This document shows, in pieces, positions 26,406-35,590 of a DNA stretch of 64,000 bases. This DNA comes from Bifidobacterium subtile (lineage in GTDB: Bacteria; Actinomycetota; Actinomycetes; Actinomycetales; Bifidobacteriaceae), in contig NZ_JGZR01000001.1 of the NCBI RefSeq assembly GCF_000741775.1, forward strand, positions 62,001 to 126,000, read 5' to 3'. Under the pieces are notes generated by a model that made no database searches, had not been told where the DNA came from, and saw nothing but the letters and a program-made list of their open reading frames with translations. A program made the translations under genes and the position numbers. Numbering within the stretch: the first letter of the stretch is position 1; each line of letters opens with the position of its first letter.

Positions 26406-27536
26406 ATGGCAGGTCTTCGTGGTCCGGACAGTTCCGAGGATAGGCGGCGGTTTGACGATCGTGCGGTGCTTCCGGAGACCGTGGATGTGAATATCCGGCA
26501 GCTCGACCCCATTCCTGCGCCGCGTGCCTTCCTGAAGGAGCTGCCGCTGCGCGATACGATGAGGGATCTTGTGCTTTCCTCGCGCCAGGCGATTCGCGAT
26601 GTGCTGGATGGGCGCGACGACCGGTTGCTGGTGATCGTCGGGCCGTGTTCGATTCACGATCCCAAGGCGGCGCACGAGTATGCCCAGCGCCTCGCGGCGG
26701 TCAACAAGGAGCTGGATGATCGGCTGCTTATCGTGATGCGGGTATACTTCGAGAAGCCGCGCACGACCATCGGCTGGAAGGGCCTGATCAACGACCCGGA
26801 TCTCGATGGGCAGTTCAACATCCGCAAGGGCATGTGGCTGGCGCGCAAGGTGCTCACCGATGTGCTCTCGATGGGCCTGCCCACGGCGACCGAGTGGCTG
26901 GACCCGATCACGCCGCAGTACCTGTGCGATCTGATCAGCTGGGGTGCCATCGGCGCGCGCAACACGGAGAGCCAGGTCCATCGCGAGCTGGCGAGCGGCC
27001 TGTCGATGCCGGTCGGCTTCAAGAACTCCACTGACGGCTCGATCAAGGCGGCGGCTGATTCCTGCTACGCCGCGTCCTGCGAGCATCATTTCCTCTCCAT
27101 CAACCTGGACGGACGCGTCATCGCGGCGGAGACCAAGGGCAACCCCGACTGCCATCTGGTGCTGCGCGGCTCAAGCCACGGGCCGAATTATGATGCGCAA
27201 TCCGTGGCCGATGCCATGACTGCGCTCAAGGCTTCGAAGGCCGGAGGGCCGAGCGAACACGGTCTTGTCATCGACGCCGCGCATGGCAACTGCGGCAAGG
27301 ACGAAACTCGCGAGGCGCAGGTCGTGGAGGAGATCGCGGCGCGCATCGCCACTGGCGAGCCGGGAATATCAGGCATCATGATGGAAAGCTTCCTCGAAGG
27401 CGGGCATCAGAAGCCGGCCCCGCTGAGCCAATTGGTCTACGGGCAGTCCGTGACCGACGCCTGCGTGCCGTGGGCTCGGACCGAGGAGCTGCTGCACACC
27501 TTGGCCGCCGCGGTGGCCTCGCGCAGGGCGGCCTGA
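26406..27536 (+). CDS. 3-deoxy-7-phosphoheptulonate (DAHP) synthase, type I, first copy
   Basis: 376 residues. Condenses phosphoenolpyruvate and erythrose-4-phosphate, the first step of the shikimate pathway. Family motifs: VIVGPCSIHDPKAA, MRVYFEKPRTTIGWKGLIND, GAIGARNTESQVHRELASG, TKGNPDCHLVLRGSSHGPNYD, DAAHGNCGKD and MMESFLEGGHQ. This is the feedback-controlled AroFGH-type enzyme. ATG at 26406 is chosen because GGAGAGAAAAG precedes it; the in-frame ATG at 26382 lies before that site. A paralogue follows 229 bases downstream. Confidence 0.96.
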   Translation: MAGLRGPDSSEDRRRFDDRAVLPETVDVNIRQLDPIPAPRAFLKELPLRDTMRDLVLSSRQAIRDVLDGRDDRLLVIVGPCSIHDPKAAHEYAQRLAAVNKELDDRLLIVMRVYFEKPRTTIGWKGLINDPDLDGQFNIRKGMWLARKVLTDVLSMGLPTATEWLDPITPQYLCDLISWGAIGARNTESQVHRELASGLSMPVGFKNSTDGSIKAAADSCYAASCEHHFLSINLDGRVIAAETKGNPDCHLVLRGSSHGPNYDAQSVADAMTALKASKAGGPSEHGLVIDAAHGNCGKDETREAQVVEEIAARIATGEPGISGIMMESFLEGGHQKPAPLSQLVYGQSVTDACVPWARTEELLHTLAAAVASRRAA

Positions 27537-27537
27537 C

Positions 27538-27571
27538 GCGCACTACTCCGAGCGGCTCGGGAGTAATGCGC
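27538..27571 (+). terminator. Hairpin after the first DAHP synthase
   Basis: GCGCACTACTCC (27538-27549) pairs with GGAGTAATGCGC (27560-27571), one mismatch, starting one base after the stop. Confidence 0.6.
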
Positions 27572-27667
27572 ATCAAACGAACACATCGTGTTCGCTTCGT
27601 TATGGCAGTGCGCGTTGAGATTGCGCCATTGATGCGATAAAAACCTATCAGGGTGTCTGTTCGTTTC

Positions 27668-27705
27668 GCTCGCACTACTCGTAGTGACTCGCGAGTAGTG
27701 CGAGC
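27668..27705. promoter_or_regulatory. 14-bp inverted repeat in the leader of the second DAHP synthase
   Basis: GCTCGCACTACTCG (27668-27681) and CGAGTAGTGCGAGC (27692-27705), perfect, ending 60 bases before the start codon. It shares CGCACTACTC with the hairpin at 27538. It could be an attenuator or an operator. Confidence 0.5.
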
Positions 27706-27765
27706 CGCTTCTCGTTCATGCATGGCCTTATCCTTGGCAGCAGTATGAATGTCAAGGAGAATGTG

Positions 27766-28965
27766 ATGCCTGCTGTCCCAACGCCTCGGCCGTTGAATAC
27801 CCCCGAGGAGCTGCATGCCATCCGCACCGCCGTGCGCGAGGGCAAGAACCCGCTGATCGCCACTGACGTGCCTCGCTGGGAGGATGAGGTCGGCGTCAGC
27901 CGGATCATCAATCGCAGGGTTTTGGAGCTCGAACCGCTGCCGACTCCGGCGCAGGTGCTCGGCGAGCTGTCGATGTCGCAGCAGTCGCAGGACCTGGTGG
28001 CGACGTCGCGCGACGAGATTCGCGCCTGCCTGTACGGCCAGGACGATCGGCTGTTGGTGATCGTGGGCCCATGCTCGGTGCATGATCCGTCGGCGGCGCT
28101 CGATTACGCGCATCGGCTGGCTGCGCTTTCTCGCGAGTTGTCGGGCGAGCTGCTCATCGTGATGCGGGTCTACTTCGAGAAGCCGCGCACCACCGTTGGC
28201 TGGAAGGGCCTCATCAATGACCCCGACATCGACGGCACCAATCAGATTCGCAAAGGGCTGCTGCTGGCGCGCAAAACCCTGCTCGGCGTGCTGGACGAGG
28301 GACTGCCTGCTGCCACCGAGTTCCTGGAGCCCACTTCGCCGCAGTACCTCGCCGATGCGGTGAGCTGGAGCGCGATCGGGGCGCGCAACACCGAATCGCA
28401 GATCCACCGCCAATTGGCGAGCGGCCTGTCGATGCCGGTCGGCTTCAAGAACGCCACCGATGGATCGGTGGGCGCGGCGGTCAACGGCTGCTTCGCGGCG
28501 GCGCAATGCCACACCTTCTTCGGCGTGGATCATATGGGTCGTGCCTGCGCCGTCGAGACGCTGGGCAATCCGGACTGTCATGTGGTGCTGCGCGGTTCGA
28601 GCCACGGCCCGAACTACGATGCCGACTCGGTGGCGCAGGCGATGCGCGATATCCGAAAGACGATGCCTGCGGACAGCGCAGCGGCGCAAGGCCTGATCAT
28701 CGATGCGGCCCACGGCAATTGCGGCAAGGACGAGAAACGCGAGGCGCAGGTGGTGCGCGAGATCGCCCAGCGTCTGGCGGCAGGGGAGCGCGGCATCGTC
28801 GGCGTGATGATGGAAAGCTTCATCGAAGGCGGCCATCAGAGCGCGGCCCCCTTAAGCGAACTGGTCTATGGCAAGTCGATCACCGACCGCTGCATCGCGT
28901 GGCCCGACACGCGCGACCTGCTGCGTGAACTTGCCCGCGCAGTCGGCGCACGACGCTGGAGCTAA
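27766..28965 (+). CDS. DAHP synthase, type I, second copy
   Basis: 399 residues, clearly paralogous to the upstream enzyme over its whole core (VIVGPCSVHDPSAA, GWKGLINDPDIDGTNQIRKG, GARNTESQIHRQLASGLSMP, DAAHGNCGKDEKREAQVV) but with a longer N-terminus of about 60 residues where regulatory ligands bind in this family. Two DAHP synthases usually differ in feedback inhibitor (Phe, Tyr or Trp); which is which cannot be read here. The ATG at 27766 is chosen because AAGGAG lies 6 bases upstream; the ATG at 27745 lies before that site. Confidence 0.95.
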   Translation: MPAVPTPRPLNTPEELHAIRTAVREGKNPLIATDVPRWEDEVGVSRIINRRVLELEPLPTPAQVLGELSMSQQSQDLVATSRDEIRACLYGQDDRLLVIVGPCSVHDPSAALDYAHRLAALSRELSGELLIVMRVYFEKPRTTVGWKGLINDPDIDGTNQIRKGLLLARKTLLGVLDEGLPAATEFLEPTSPQYLADAVSWSAIGARNTESQIHRQLASGLSMPVGFKNATDGSVGAAVNGCFAAAQCHTFFGVDHMGRACAVETLGNPDCHVVLRGSSHGPNYDADSVAQAMRDIRKTMPADSAAAQGLIIDAAHGNCGKDEKREAQVVREIAQRLAAGERGIVGVMMESFIEGGHQSAAPLSELVYGKSITDRCIAWPDTRDLLRELARAVGARRWS

Positions 28966-29185
28966 GCCGCGCCGGAAGCGGAAAGACGATGCAAACATGC
29001 TGGGCGGAAAATGCGGCTTTCCGAAGCCGGCATCAAGGCCGTAGGCGTTACGCCATGCGCACTCCGCCTGCCAGCGGAAAGCCACGACGTCCTTCGCACG
29101 CCCGATCGTCGTGTAGACGGCCCGACGAGTACTTTATGGATATGAGGGACCTTGCAGCCAGGAGGCAGCGGAAGGAGTCGAACCT

Positions 29186-29890
29186 ATGACAACGATAGCC
29201 ATCATCGGGGCGCTTGAGGAGGAGGTCGCGCATATCGCGGACTCGCTCGGCAACGTGCGGCATGACCGTGGCGCGAGCCTGGACGTCGTGTATGGCACGA
29301 CCGAGGCATTGTCCAACGGGCAGCCGGGCAGGCAGATCGCCGTCGCCGCAACCGTCGGCGGCATGGGGCTGGTGAACGCGGCCGCGACCGTGCAGCGTCT
29401 GCTCGACGTCTACCATCCCGATGCGATCATCTTCTCTGGCATTGCCGGCAGTCTGAACAAAAGCCTGCATATCAACGATGTCGTGCTTGGCGGCACCTTG
29501 CGCTACTTGGACAGCGACATGCGCCTGATCGCCCAGTGGAAGCCGCAGACCGAGGAGTTCCACAGCGACCCGCGGCTGCTGGAACTCGCCGAGAGAGCGC
29601 TGGACGAGATAGGCATCGCGCATATCACGGGCACCATCGCATCCGGCAACTACTTCGTCGACACGCCGGAGAAAATCACGCAGGTCATCGCGCAGACCGG
29701 CGCCGACGCCGTCGAGATGGAGGGCGCTGCCGTGGCGCATGTCGCCGCGCGCAATGACGTGCCGGCACTGGTCATCCGGGCGCTGAGCGACAATGCCGAC
29801 ACCGATTACGAGGTGTTCAAGGATTTCGATATCAGCGAATACGCCGACACCGCCGCTCGGCTCGCGCTCAACATCGTCAAGCGGCTGTAA
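29186..29890 (+). CDS. mtnN: 5'-methylthioadenosine/S-adenosylhomocysteine nucleosidase
   Basis: 234 residues, family length. Hydrolyses methylthioadenosine and S-adenosylhomocysteine to adenine and the thioribose or ribosyl product. Signatures: IIGALEEEVAHI (catalytic Glu near residue 12), VGGMGLVNAA, FSGIAGSLN, VEMEGAAVAHVA (ribose-binding Glu) and IRALSDNAD (catalytic Asp). GAAGGAG precedes the ATG. The next gene, a sensor kinase, starts 9 bases after the stop, so they may be co-transcribed. Confidence 0.95.
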   Translation: MTTIAIIGALEEEVAHIADSLGNVRHDRGASLDVVYGTTEALSNGQPGRQIAVAATVGGMGLVNAAATVQRLLDVYHPDAIIFSGIAGSLNKSLHINDVVLGGTLRYLDSDMRLIAQWKPQTEEFHSDPRLLELAERALDEIGIAHITGTIASGNYFVDTPEKITQVIAQTGADAVEMEGAAVAHVAARNDVPALVIRALSDNADTDYEVFKDFDISEYADTAARLALNIVKRL

Positions 29891-29899
29891 GGCTATGCC

Positions 29900-31132
29900 A
29901 TGATGGCCGACATCACTGCGATGCAGCTCGTCGTTCTCGCCGCCCTGATCGCCATGGTCGCCTCGATTGCGCTCACGTGGCTTGTCGTCTCCGTACGGGA
30001 CCGCAGCAGCGAGCGCGCCGACGGGGCGCCCTGGCGCTCGGAGCAAGGGCTGCTCGCCGATGAGCCGCTTTCGCCGCAGGTCGTGCGCCGGCTGATCGAG
30101 ACGATGCCCAACGCGCTTATCGTGTGCAGCTCCCAGGGGTTGGTCAGCTATGTGAGCCCTGGGGCGGCGCAGCTGGGTCTGGTCGAGCATGCCCGCCTGA
30201 TGCCGTCTGAGTTCATGGATCTGCTTGCGCAGGTGGTTTCGGACGGCGTGCTGCGCGAGCGGGAGATCGCAACGGATTCCGGCGAGCAGGCCACGCATAT
30301 GCGCGTGCGCATAGGGGGCATCGACGACGATTCGTATGCTGTGTTCCTCGACGATGTCAGCGAGCAGCGGCGGTTCGAGGAGGTGCGTCGCGATTTCGTC
30401 ACGAATGTCTCCCACGAGCTCAAAACGCCGTCCGGGGCCATCGCCCTGCTTGCGGAGACGATCGGCGACGCGTCCGACGACCCCGAGGCCGTGCGGTATT
30501 TCGCCGGTCGGATCATGAAGGAATCGGAGCGGCTCAGCCAGCTGGTGCACCATCTCATCGACCTGCAGCATGTGCAGGATATGAGCGCCATCCAAGTCAC
30601 GCAGCGGGTTGACGCGCTTGCCGCAGTGCGCGAGGCGATTGCGCTCGACGCCACGCAGGCGCAGGCCAAATCCATCGCCGTGCAACTGACTGCCGATCGC
30701 CGAGTGCTGCCGCTTGACGCCGCATCCGAGGCCCATGGCGAAGCCGGGCCGCACGCTGAGGCATTCGAGGTGCTGGCCGATCGCGAATCGCTGACGACGG
30801 CGGTCAGGAATCTCGTCGAGAACGCGATCCGCTATTCGCCGCAGCACGGGTCGGTCGCCGTCACGCTCGAACGGGCCGGATCCGTGGTGCGCATCCGCGT
30901 GGTCGATCAGGGCATCGGCATCCCCAAGGAGGCGCAGCAGCGCATTTTCGAACGCTTCTACCGGGTCGACGCCGCCCGTTCGCGTGCGACGGGGGGTTCG
31001 GGGCTGGGCCTTTCCATCGCCAAGCACGGCATCGAAGAGCACGGCGGCACGCTGGGCGTATGGTCCCATGAGGGCTTCGGCTCGACCTTCACCATCGAAA
31101 TGCCTCTCGCTCCTGAAAATGCCGCGACATGA
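29900..31132 (+). CDS. senX3: Sensor histidine kinase, SenX3/PhoR-like
   Basis: 410 residues. One N-terminal membrane span (residues ~8-30), a PAS-like domain (about 60-155, TMPNALIVCSSQGLVSYVSP), then HisKA with phospho-histidine H172 in FVTNVSHELKTPSGA and an ATPase domain (NLVENAIRYSPQHG, VVDQGIGIP, IFERFYRVD, GGSGLGLSIAKHGIEEHGG). Architecture matches the actinobacterial phosphate sensor SenX3. Its cognate regulator follows after 81 bases and the pst transport operon comes next, which supports a phosphate-sensing role. Confidence 0.92.
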   Translation: MMADITAMQLVVLAALIAMVASIALTWLVVSVRDRSSERADGAPWRSEQGLLADEPLSPQVVRRLIETMPNALIVCSSQGLVSYVSPGAAQLGLVEHARLMPSEFMDLLAQVVSDGVLREREIATDSGEQATHMRVRIGGIDDDSYAVFLDDVSEQRRFEEVRRDFVTNVSHELKTPSGAIALLAETIGDASDDPEAVRYFAGRIMKESERLSQLVHHLIDLQHVQDMSAIQVTQRVDALAAVREAIALDATQAQAKSIAVQLTADRRVLPLDAASEAHGEAGPHAEAFEVLADRESLTTAVRNLVENAIRYSPQHGSVAVTLERAGSVVRIRVVDQGIGIPKEAQQRIFERFYRVDAARSRATGGSGLGLSIAKHGIEEHGGTLGVWSHEGFGSTFTIEMPLAPENAAT

Positions 31133-31213
31133 GAAGTCCAACTGGCCGAATCGTCCACCGTGCCTGTATAACTGGCTTGTGGAATGGTTCGCCACTCACG
31201 GAAGGCATCAGGC

Positions 31214-31918
31214 ATGACGCGAATTCTTATCGTTGAGGATGAGGAATCCTACAGGGAGCCGCTGGTCTACCAGCTCACTCGCGAAGGCTATGCGGTGAGC
31301 GCGGCGGCGACCGGCGAAGAGGGCCTGCTCCTGTTCACGCGCGGCGGCATAGATCTGGTGCTGCTTGATCTCATGCTGCCCGGCATCGACGGGGTCGAAC
31401 TGTGCCGGCGCATCCGCGAGCAGAGCCGGGTGCCGATCATCATGGTCACGGCCAAAAGCGCGGAGATCGACACTGTGGTCGGGCTGGAGATCGGCGCGGA
31501 CGACTATGTGACCAAGCCCTATTCATTCCGCGAGCTGCTGGCTCGCATACATGCGGTGCTGCGTCGCAACCAGATCGACGAGGAAGACGCGCAGGCGCAC
31601 GACGACGGCGTGACGCTGCGCTGCGGCGAGGTCGCGATGCATGTGGGCAAGCACGAGGTCACCGTGCGCGGGGAGCAGACCTTCTTCCCGCTCAAGGAAT
31701 TCGAGCTGCTGCAATACCTGATGCAGAACAAGGGCCGGGTCATGACGCGCCACCAGCTGATCGACCGCGTATGGGGCTCGGACTACGTCGGCGACACGAA
31801 AACGCTCGATGTGCATGTCAAGCGCATCCGCAGCAAAATCGAGGAGGATCCGGCGCATCCGCGCTATCTGACCACCGTGCGCGGGCTGGGATATAAACTC
31901 TCCGACGAAGACCGTTAA
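31214..31918 (+). CDS. regX3: Response regulator, OmpR/PhoB family, RegX3-like
   Basis: 234 residues. Receiver domain with acidic pocket VEDEES, phospho-acceptor D52 in LLDLMLPGIDG and ADDYVTKPYSFRELLARI. C-terminal winged helix: FFPLKEFELLQYLMQNKGRVM, TRHQLIDRVWGSDYVGDTKTLDVHVKR, TTVRGLGYKL. It likely activates pstSCAB via the PHO-box-like repeat at 32086-32107. The stop codon TAA lies within CCGTTAAGCAG, the first bases of a dispersed repeat element, so the element directly abuts or supplies the gene end. Confidence 0.93.
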   Translation: MTRILIVEDEESYREPLVYQLTREGYAVSAAATGEEGLLLFTRGGIDLVLLDLMLPGIDGVELCRRIREQSRVPIIMVTAKSAEIDTVVGLEIGADDYVTKPYSFRELLARIHAVLRRNQIDEEDAQAHDDGVTLRCGEVAMHVGKHEVTVRGEQTFFPLKEFELLQYLMQNKGRVMTRHQLIDRVWGSDYVGDTKTLDVHVKRIRSKIEEDPAHPRYLTTVRGLGYKLSDEDR

Positions 31919-32042
31919 GCAGACAGCACGGTGTGCTGTCTGTAGGTGAAGTGAGGCCCCGCTAAGGGGCCGAAGGACGGCGTATTTTGCGCCGTCGGTC
32001 AGTAGGCGAGGTGAGCGGCCTCTAAGGCCGCGAAGGACAATT
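31912..32042 (+). repeat. Dispersed modular palindromic repeat, copy C
   Basis: CCGTTAAGCAG, hairpin ACAGCAC-GGT-GTGCTGT, GTAGGTGAAGTGAGG, hairpin GGCCCC/GGGGCC, GAAGGACGGCG..CGCCGTC hairpin, GTAGGCGAGGTGAG, hairpin GCGGCC/GGCCGC, GAAGGAC. It begins within the last regX3 codons; its first hairpin may act as the regX3 terminator. Confidence 0.85.
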
Positions 32043-32085
32043 GTTTCTATGCTCTGCGCCCAGCACCCACGCCTGATTCCCAAGA

Positions 32086-32107
32086 ATTCATCTTCCGTTC
32101 ACCCAGT
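32086..32107 (+). promoter_or_regulatory. PHO-box-like 11-bp direct repeat upstream of pstS
   Basis: ATTCATCTTCC followed immediately by GTTCACCCAGT. The second unit matches the actinobacterial PHO-box unit GTTCAYYYRG; the first keeps TTCAYCY. It lies 140 bases before the pstS start and after a RegX3-like gene. Confidence 0.5.
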
Positions 32108-32246
32108 TCGGCTGCGGACTCCCGTGAGGCGTTTTACGCTAGAGATGTCATGAAAAACACCGTGCGAATCGGATGACGACGTGGCAACACGAAGGCGATT
32201 CGCGCACGTTGGCGGCATATGCCGCCGGTTGATGAGGGAAAAAGAA

Positions 32247-33371
32247 ATGCGCAAGAATGCACTTACCCGTGTCCTAGCCGTAGGATGCGGCCTGACTGTG
32301 ATGGCCGCGCTCGCGGCCTGCGGCGACAACACTGCCGCCAATACCTCCGGCAGCTCGTCCAGCGAAGGCGCTGCCAAGCTCTCGGGGCAGTTCCAAGGCG
32401 CGGGCGCCTCCTCGCAGCAGTCCGCGGTCGAGGCCTGGATCGCCAGCTACCAGCAGAAGAACCCGGATGCTCAGATCGCCTACAATCCTACGGGTTCCGG
32501 TGCGGGCGTCACCACCTTCCTGACCGGTGCAACCGCTTGGGCCGGCTCGGATGCCGCGCTGAGCGCCGACGAAGTCAAGCAGTCCGCAAGCGTCTGCGCT
32601 TCGGGCACCGCCTTCGACATCCCGGTCTACATCTCCCCGATCGCCATCGTGTTCAACCTCAAGGGCGTCTCGGGAAAAGACAAGCACATCAATCTTGACG
32701 GCCAGACGATCGCGAAGATCTTCGACGGCAAGATCACCACGTGGAACGACGACGCCATCAAGAGCCAGAACCCGAAGGTCGATCTGCCGAGCACGCCGAT
32801 CACCGTCGTGCACCGTTCCGACAAGTCCGGCACCACCAAGAACTTCCTGAGCTACGTCAAGGACACCGCAGGCAGCGACTGGAACTATGAGCTTGGCGAG
32901 AACTGGCCCAATGAGGTCGGTCAGGGTGCCAAGGGCACCGACGGCGTGATCAACACCGTCTCGCAGGCCGATGGCACGATCGGCTATGCCGATGCCTCCA
33001 AGGCCGGCGAACTGGGCACGGCCGCCGTCAAGGTCGGCGACGCCTATGTGCCGTACTCGGCCGATGCCGCAGCGAAGGTCGTCGACGCTTCGCCGCTCGA
33101 CAAGACCGCCACGGAGAAGAACCGCGTGGTCGTCGCGCTGGACCACAACATCAAGGAGGCGAACGCCTACCCGGTCGTCCTGGTCTCCTACGACATCGCA
33201 TGCCCGGCCTACAAGGACGCCAAGACGGCTCAGTTCGTCAAGTCCTGGCTCACCTACGTGGTGAGCGATGAAGGCCAGAAGGTCGCCGCCGACTCCGCCG
33301 GCTCCGCTCCGATGAGCGACGCTCTGCGCCAGAAGGTGACCGCCTCCATCAACGCCATCGCCACCAAGTAG
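32247..33371 (+). CDS. pstS: Phosphate ABC transporter, substrate-binding lipoprotein
   Basis: 374 residues. Lipoprotein signal with lipobox LAAC (lipidated C25). The phosphate-binding domain has GQFQGAGASSQQSAVEAW, PTGSGAGVTTFL, GSDAALS, HRSDKSGTTKNF and GTIGYADAS. It binds inorganic phosphate outside the membrane and hands it to PstCA. ATG at 32247 follows GAGGGAAAAAGAA. First gene of pstSCAB; a 163-base gap to pstC contains no gene but could hold a hairpin that lets pstS transcript exceed the rest. Confidence 0.97.
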   Translation: MRKNALTRVLAVGCGLTVMAALAACGDNTAANTSGSSSSEGAAKLSGQFQGAGASSQQSAVEAWIASYQQKNPDAQIAYNPTGSGAGVTTFLTGATAWAGSDAALSADEVKQSASVCASGTAFDIPVYISPIAIVFNLKGVSGKDKHINLDGQTIAKIFDGKITTWNDDAIKSQNPKVDLPSTPITVVHRSDKSGTTKNFLSYVKDTAGSDWNYELGENWPNEVGQGAKGTDGVINTVSQADGTIGYADASKAGELGTAAVKVGDAYVPYSADAAAKVVDASPLDKTATEKNRVVVALDHNIKEANAYPVVLVSYDIACPAYKDAKTAQFVKSWLTYVVSDEGQKVAADSAGSAPMSDALRQKVTASINAIATK

Positions 33372-33534
33372 GCAAAGTTCCTGCCCGATGCTGATCGACA
33401 TCATAGCGAATCCGCCGGTGGCACGGGAAGCGTCCGATATTGCTAGAGTGGGACGTGAACCGTGCCGGGCGCAGCGCCTCGTTGCTGCGCCACCGGCGGA
33501 TTCGCATGCCGATGCGGGGAAATAAGGAGAACTG

Positions 33535-34488
33535 GTGAGTTCGCACAACAGCGGCGCCAAGCCGCAAGGCGATGGAAAAATCGCCGACAATGTCTTCAAG
33601 GTCATCGTCTACGCCTGCGGCATTCTGATACTCGTCGCGCTTGCCGCCGTGACGCTGTTCCTGTTATTCCGCGCCTGGCCGCTGATCGGAGGGGATCAGA
33701 AGGCGAACGTCGCGACCATCGAGTCGTTCACCGGCGGCGGCGCCCACAACTTCTGGCAATATGTCGGACCGCTGGTATTCGGCACTGTTCTCGTCGCCGC
33801 GCTAGCGCTGGTCATCGCTTTCTTCATCGCCATCGGCATCGCCCTGTTCATCTCGCATTATGCGCCCAAGCGCGTGGCCACGGTGCTCAACTACGTCGTG
33901 GATCTGCTCGCTGCGATCCCCTCGGTCATCTACGGCCTGTGGGGCGGCATCGTGCTGGTGCCCGCGATCCACCCCTTCTGGAACTGGGTGGCGACGTATC
34001 TTGGCTGGATTCCGATCTTCTCCGGTCCTGCCGCCAACCCGTCGCGCACCGTGGCCTCGGTCGCCGTGGTGCTCGCCGTGATGATCCTGCCGATCATCAC
34101 CTCGATGTCGCGCGACATCTTCGTGCAGACCCCGCGGCTGCAGCAGGAGGCGGCGCTGGCGCTGGGAGCCACGAAATGGGAGATGATCAAGCTCGCCGTG
34201 CTGCCCTTCGGTCGCTCGGGCATCGTCTCCGCCTCCATGCTGGGCTTGGGCCGCGCGCTCGGCGAGACGATGGCCGTGCTCATGATTCTCTCGCCCGGTC
34301 TCAAGTACTCGGTCAAGATCCTGCAGGCCTCGCAGAACCAGACCATTGCGGCTAACATCGCCGCGCAATACCCCGAGGCGAACGGCCTTGGCGTTTCCAC
34401 GCTGATCGGCACCGGCCTGGTGCTCTTCGTGATCACCTTCGCCGTCAATGCGCTCGCGCGGGTCGTCACGCGAAAGGTGGTCGCATAA
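33535..34488 (+). CDS. pstC: Phosphate ABC transporter permease PstC
   Basis: 317 residues with six membrane spans. The permease (binding-protein-dependent) fold is seen in FGTVLVAALALVIAFFIAIG, DLLAAIPSVIYGLWGGIVL and the coupling loop EAALALGATKWEMIKLAVLP followed by GLGRALGETMAVLM. Forms the membrane channel with PstA. GTG start after AAGGAGAACTG. Its stop codon TAA directly precedes the pstA ATG. Confidence 0.96.
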   Translation: MSSHNSGAKPQGDGKIADNVFKVIVYACGILILVALAAVTLFLLFRAWPLIGGDQKANVATIESFTGGGAHNFWQYVGPLVFGTVLVAALALVIAFFIAIGIALFISHYAPKRVATVLNYVVDLLAAIPSVIYGLWGGIVLVPAIHPFWNWVATYLGWIPIFSGPAANPSRTVASVAVVLAVMILPIITSMSRDIFVQTPRLQQEAALALGATKWEMIKLAVLPFGRSGIVSASMLGLGRALGETMAVLMILSPGLKYSVKILQASQNQTIAANIAAQYPEANGLGVSTLIGTGLVLFVITFAVNALARVVTRKVVA

Positions 34489-35496
34489 ATGTCACAGCAA
34501 ATTTCGCAGCCTACGGCTGATCCTTCGTCGCAGGGCGACGCTCCGGCCATCGACTTCGACAAGTTCAAGCCCTCGCGCTCATACACGGCGGCACGCAAGC
34601 GCAAGGATCTCTTCATGCGCGTGCTGATCTCCGCCGCGTTCATCGTCGCGCTCGTGCCGCTCGTCTCGGTGCTGTGGACGGCCATCGTCAACGGCATCAA
34701 GCGACTCGACATCAACTTCCTGTCGTACAACATGTCCGGAGTGATCGGCGGCAACCCCACGCCTTCAGGCGGCTACGGCGGCATCCAGCATGCGATCATC
34801 GGCACGCTTGAGGTCACCTTCGGCGCCATGGTGATCTCGGTGCCCATCGGCATCCTGTGCGCGGTCTATCTGGTCGAATACGCGCACAACGGCACGCTCG
34901 CGAAATCCATCGCGCTGCTGGTCGACGTCATGAGCGGCATACCGTCCATCGTGGCCGGCCTGTTCGCCTTCTCGATGTTCACGATCGCCTTCGGCCCCGG
35001 CACGATCAATGGCTTCGAAGGCTCGGTGGCCTTGTCGCTGCTGATGATCCCGACCGTCGTCAAATCGAGCGAGGAGATGCTCAAAGTCGTTCCCGCCGAT
35101 CTGCGCGAGGCGGCCTATGCGCTCGGCGTCACCAAGCAGCGCACGATCACCAAGATCGTACTGCGCACCGCTCTTCCGGGCATCGTCTCGGGCGTGATCC
35201 TGGCCATCGCCCGCGTGATCGGCGAAACCGCGCCGCTGCTCATGACCGCAGGATTCATCTCCTCGACGAACGTCAACCTGTTCTCTGGGCAGATGACGAC
35301 CCTGCCGGTGTATGTCTATCAGGAATACAGCAAGCTGTCAGTCACCTGCCCTGCTTCGGCCGGCGTGAAATGCGTCACTTCCATCCCGATGGAACGGGCA
35401 TGGGCCGCGGCGCTGACGCTGATCGTCATCGTGCTGCTGCTCAATCTTCTGGGCCGCTTGGTAGCCAAGATCTTCGCCGTGCAGACCGAGCGCTGA
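34489..35496 (+). CDS. pstA: Phosphate ABC transporter permease PstA
   Basis: 335 residues with six spans. Typical segments: [47 protein letters not shown], coupling loop [25 protein letters not shown] and [15 protein letters not shown]. An N-terminal ~35-residue polar extension precedes the first span. The ATG is adjacent to the pstC stop, so translation is probably coupled. Confidence 0.96.
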   Translation: MSQQISQPTADPSSQGDAPAIDFDKFKPSRSYTAARKRKDLFMRVLISAAFIVALVPLVSVLWTAIVNGIKRLDINFLSYNMSGVIGGNPTPSGGYGGIQHAIIGTLEVTFGAMVISVPIGILCAVYLVEYAHNGTLAKSIALLVDVMSGIPSIVAGLFAFSMFTIAFGPGTINGFEGSVALSLLMIPTVVKSSEEMLKVVPADLREAAYALGVTKQRTITKIVLRTALPGIVSGVILAIARVIGETAPLLMTAGFISSTNVNLFSGQMTTLPVYVYQEYSKLSVTCPASAGVKCVTSIPMERAWAAALTLIVIVLLLNLLGRLVAKIFAVQTER

Positions 35497-35590
35497 TCGA
35501 CATGGCGCGAAAAGAAAGCACAGCAGGCCCGCAGGGCCGTTCAGCCGCCGCAGCGGCGAGCCGGCCGCGATAAATACGAAAAGGAATATT

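Noticed and set aside
29048..31195. A 715-codon open frame on the minus strand across mtnN and the sensor kinase
   Set aside because: It is the antisense of two well-supported genes; composition is Arg/His/Asp-rich as expected for a shadow frame in high-GC DNA and no domain is recognisable.
32274..33605. A 443-codon minus-strand frame opposite pstS
   Set aside because: Antisense to a certain gene, no family features.
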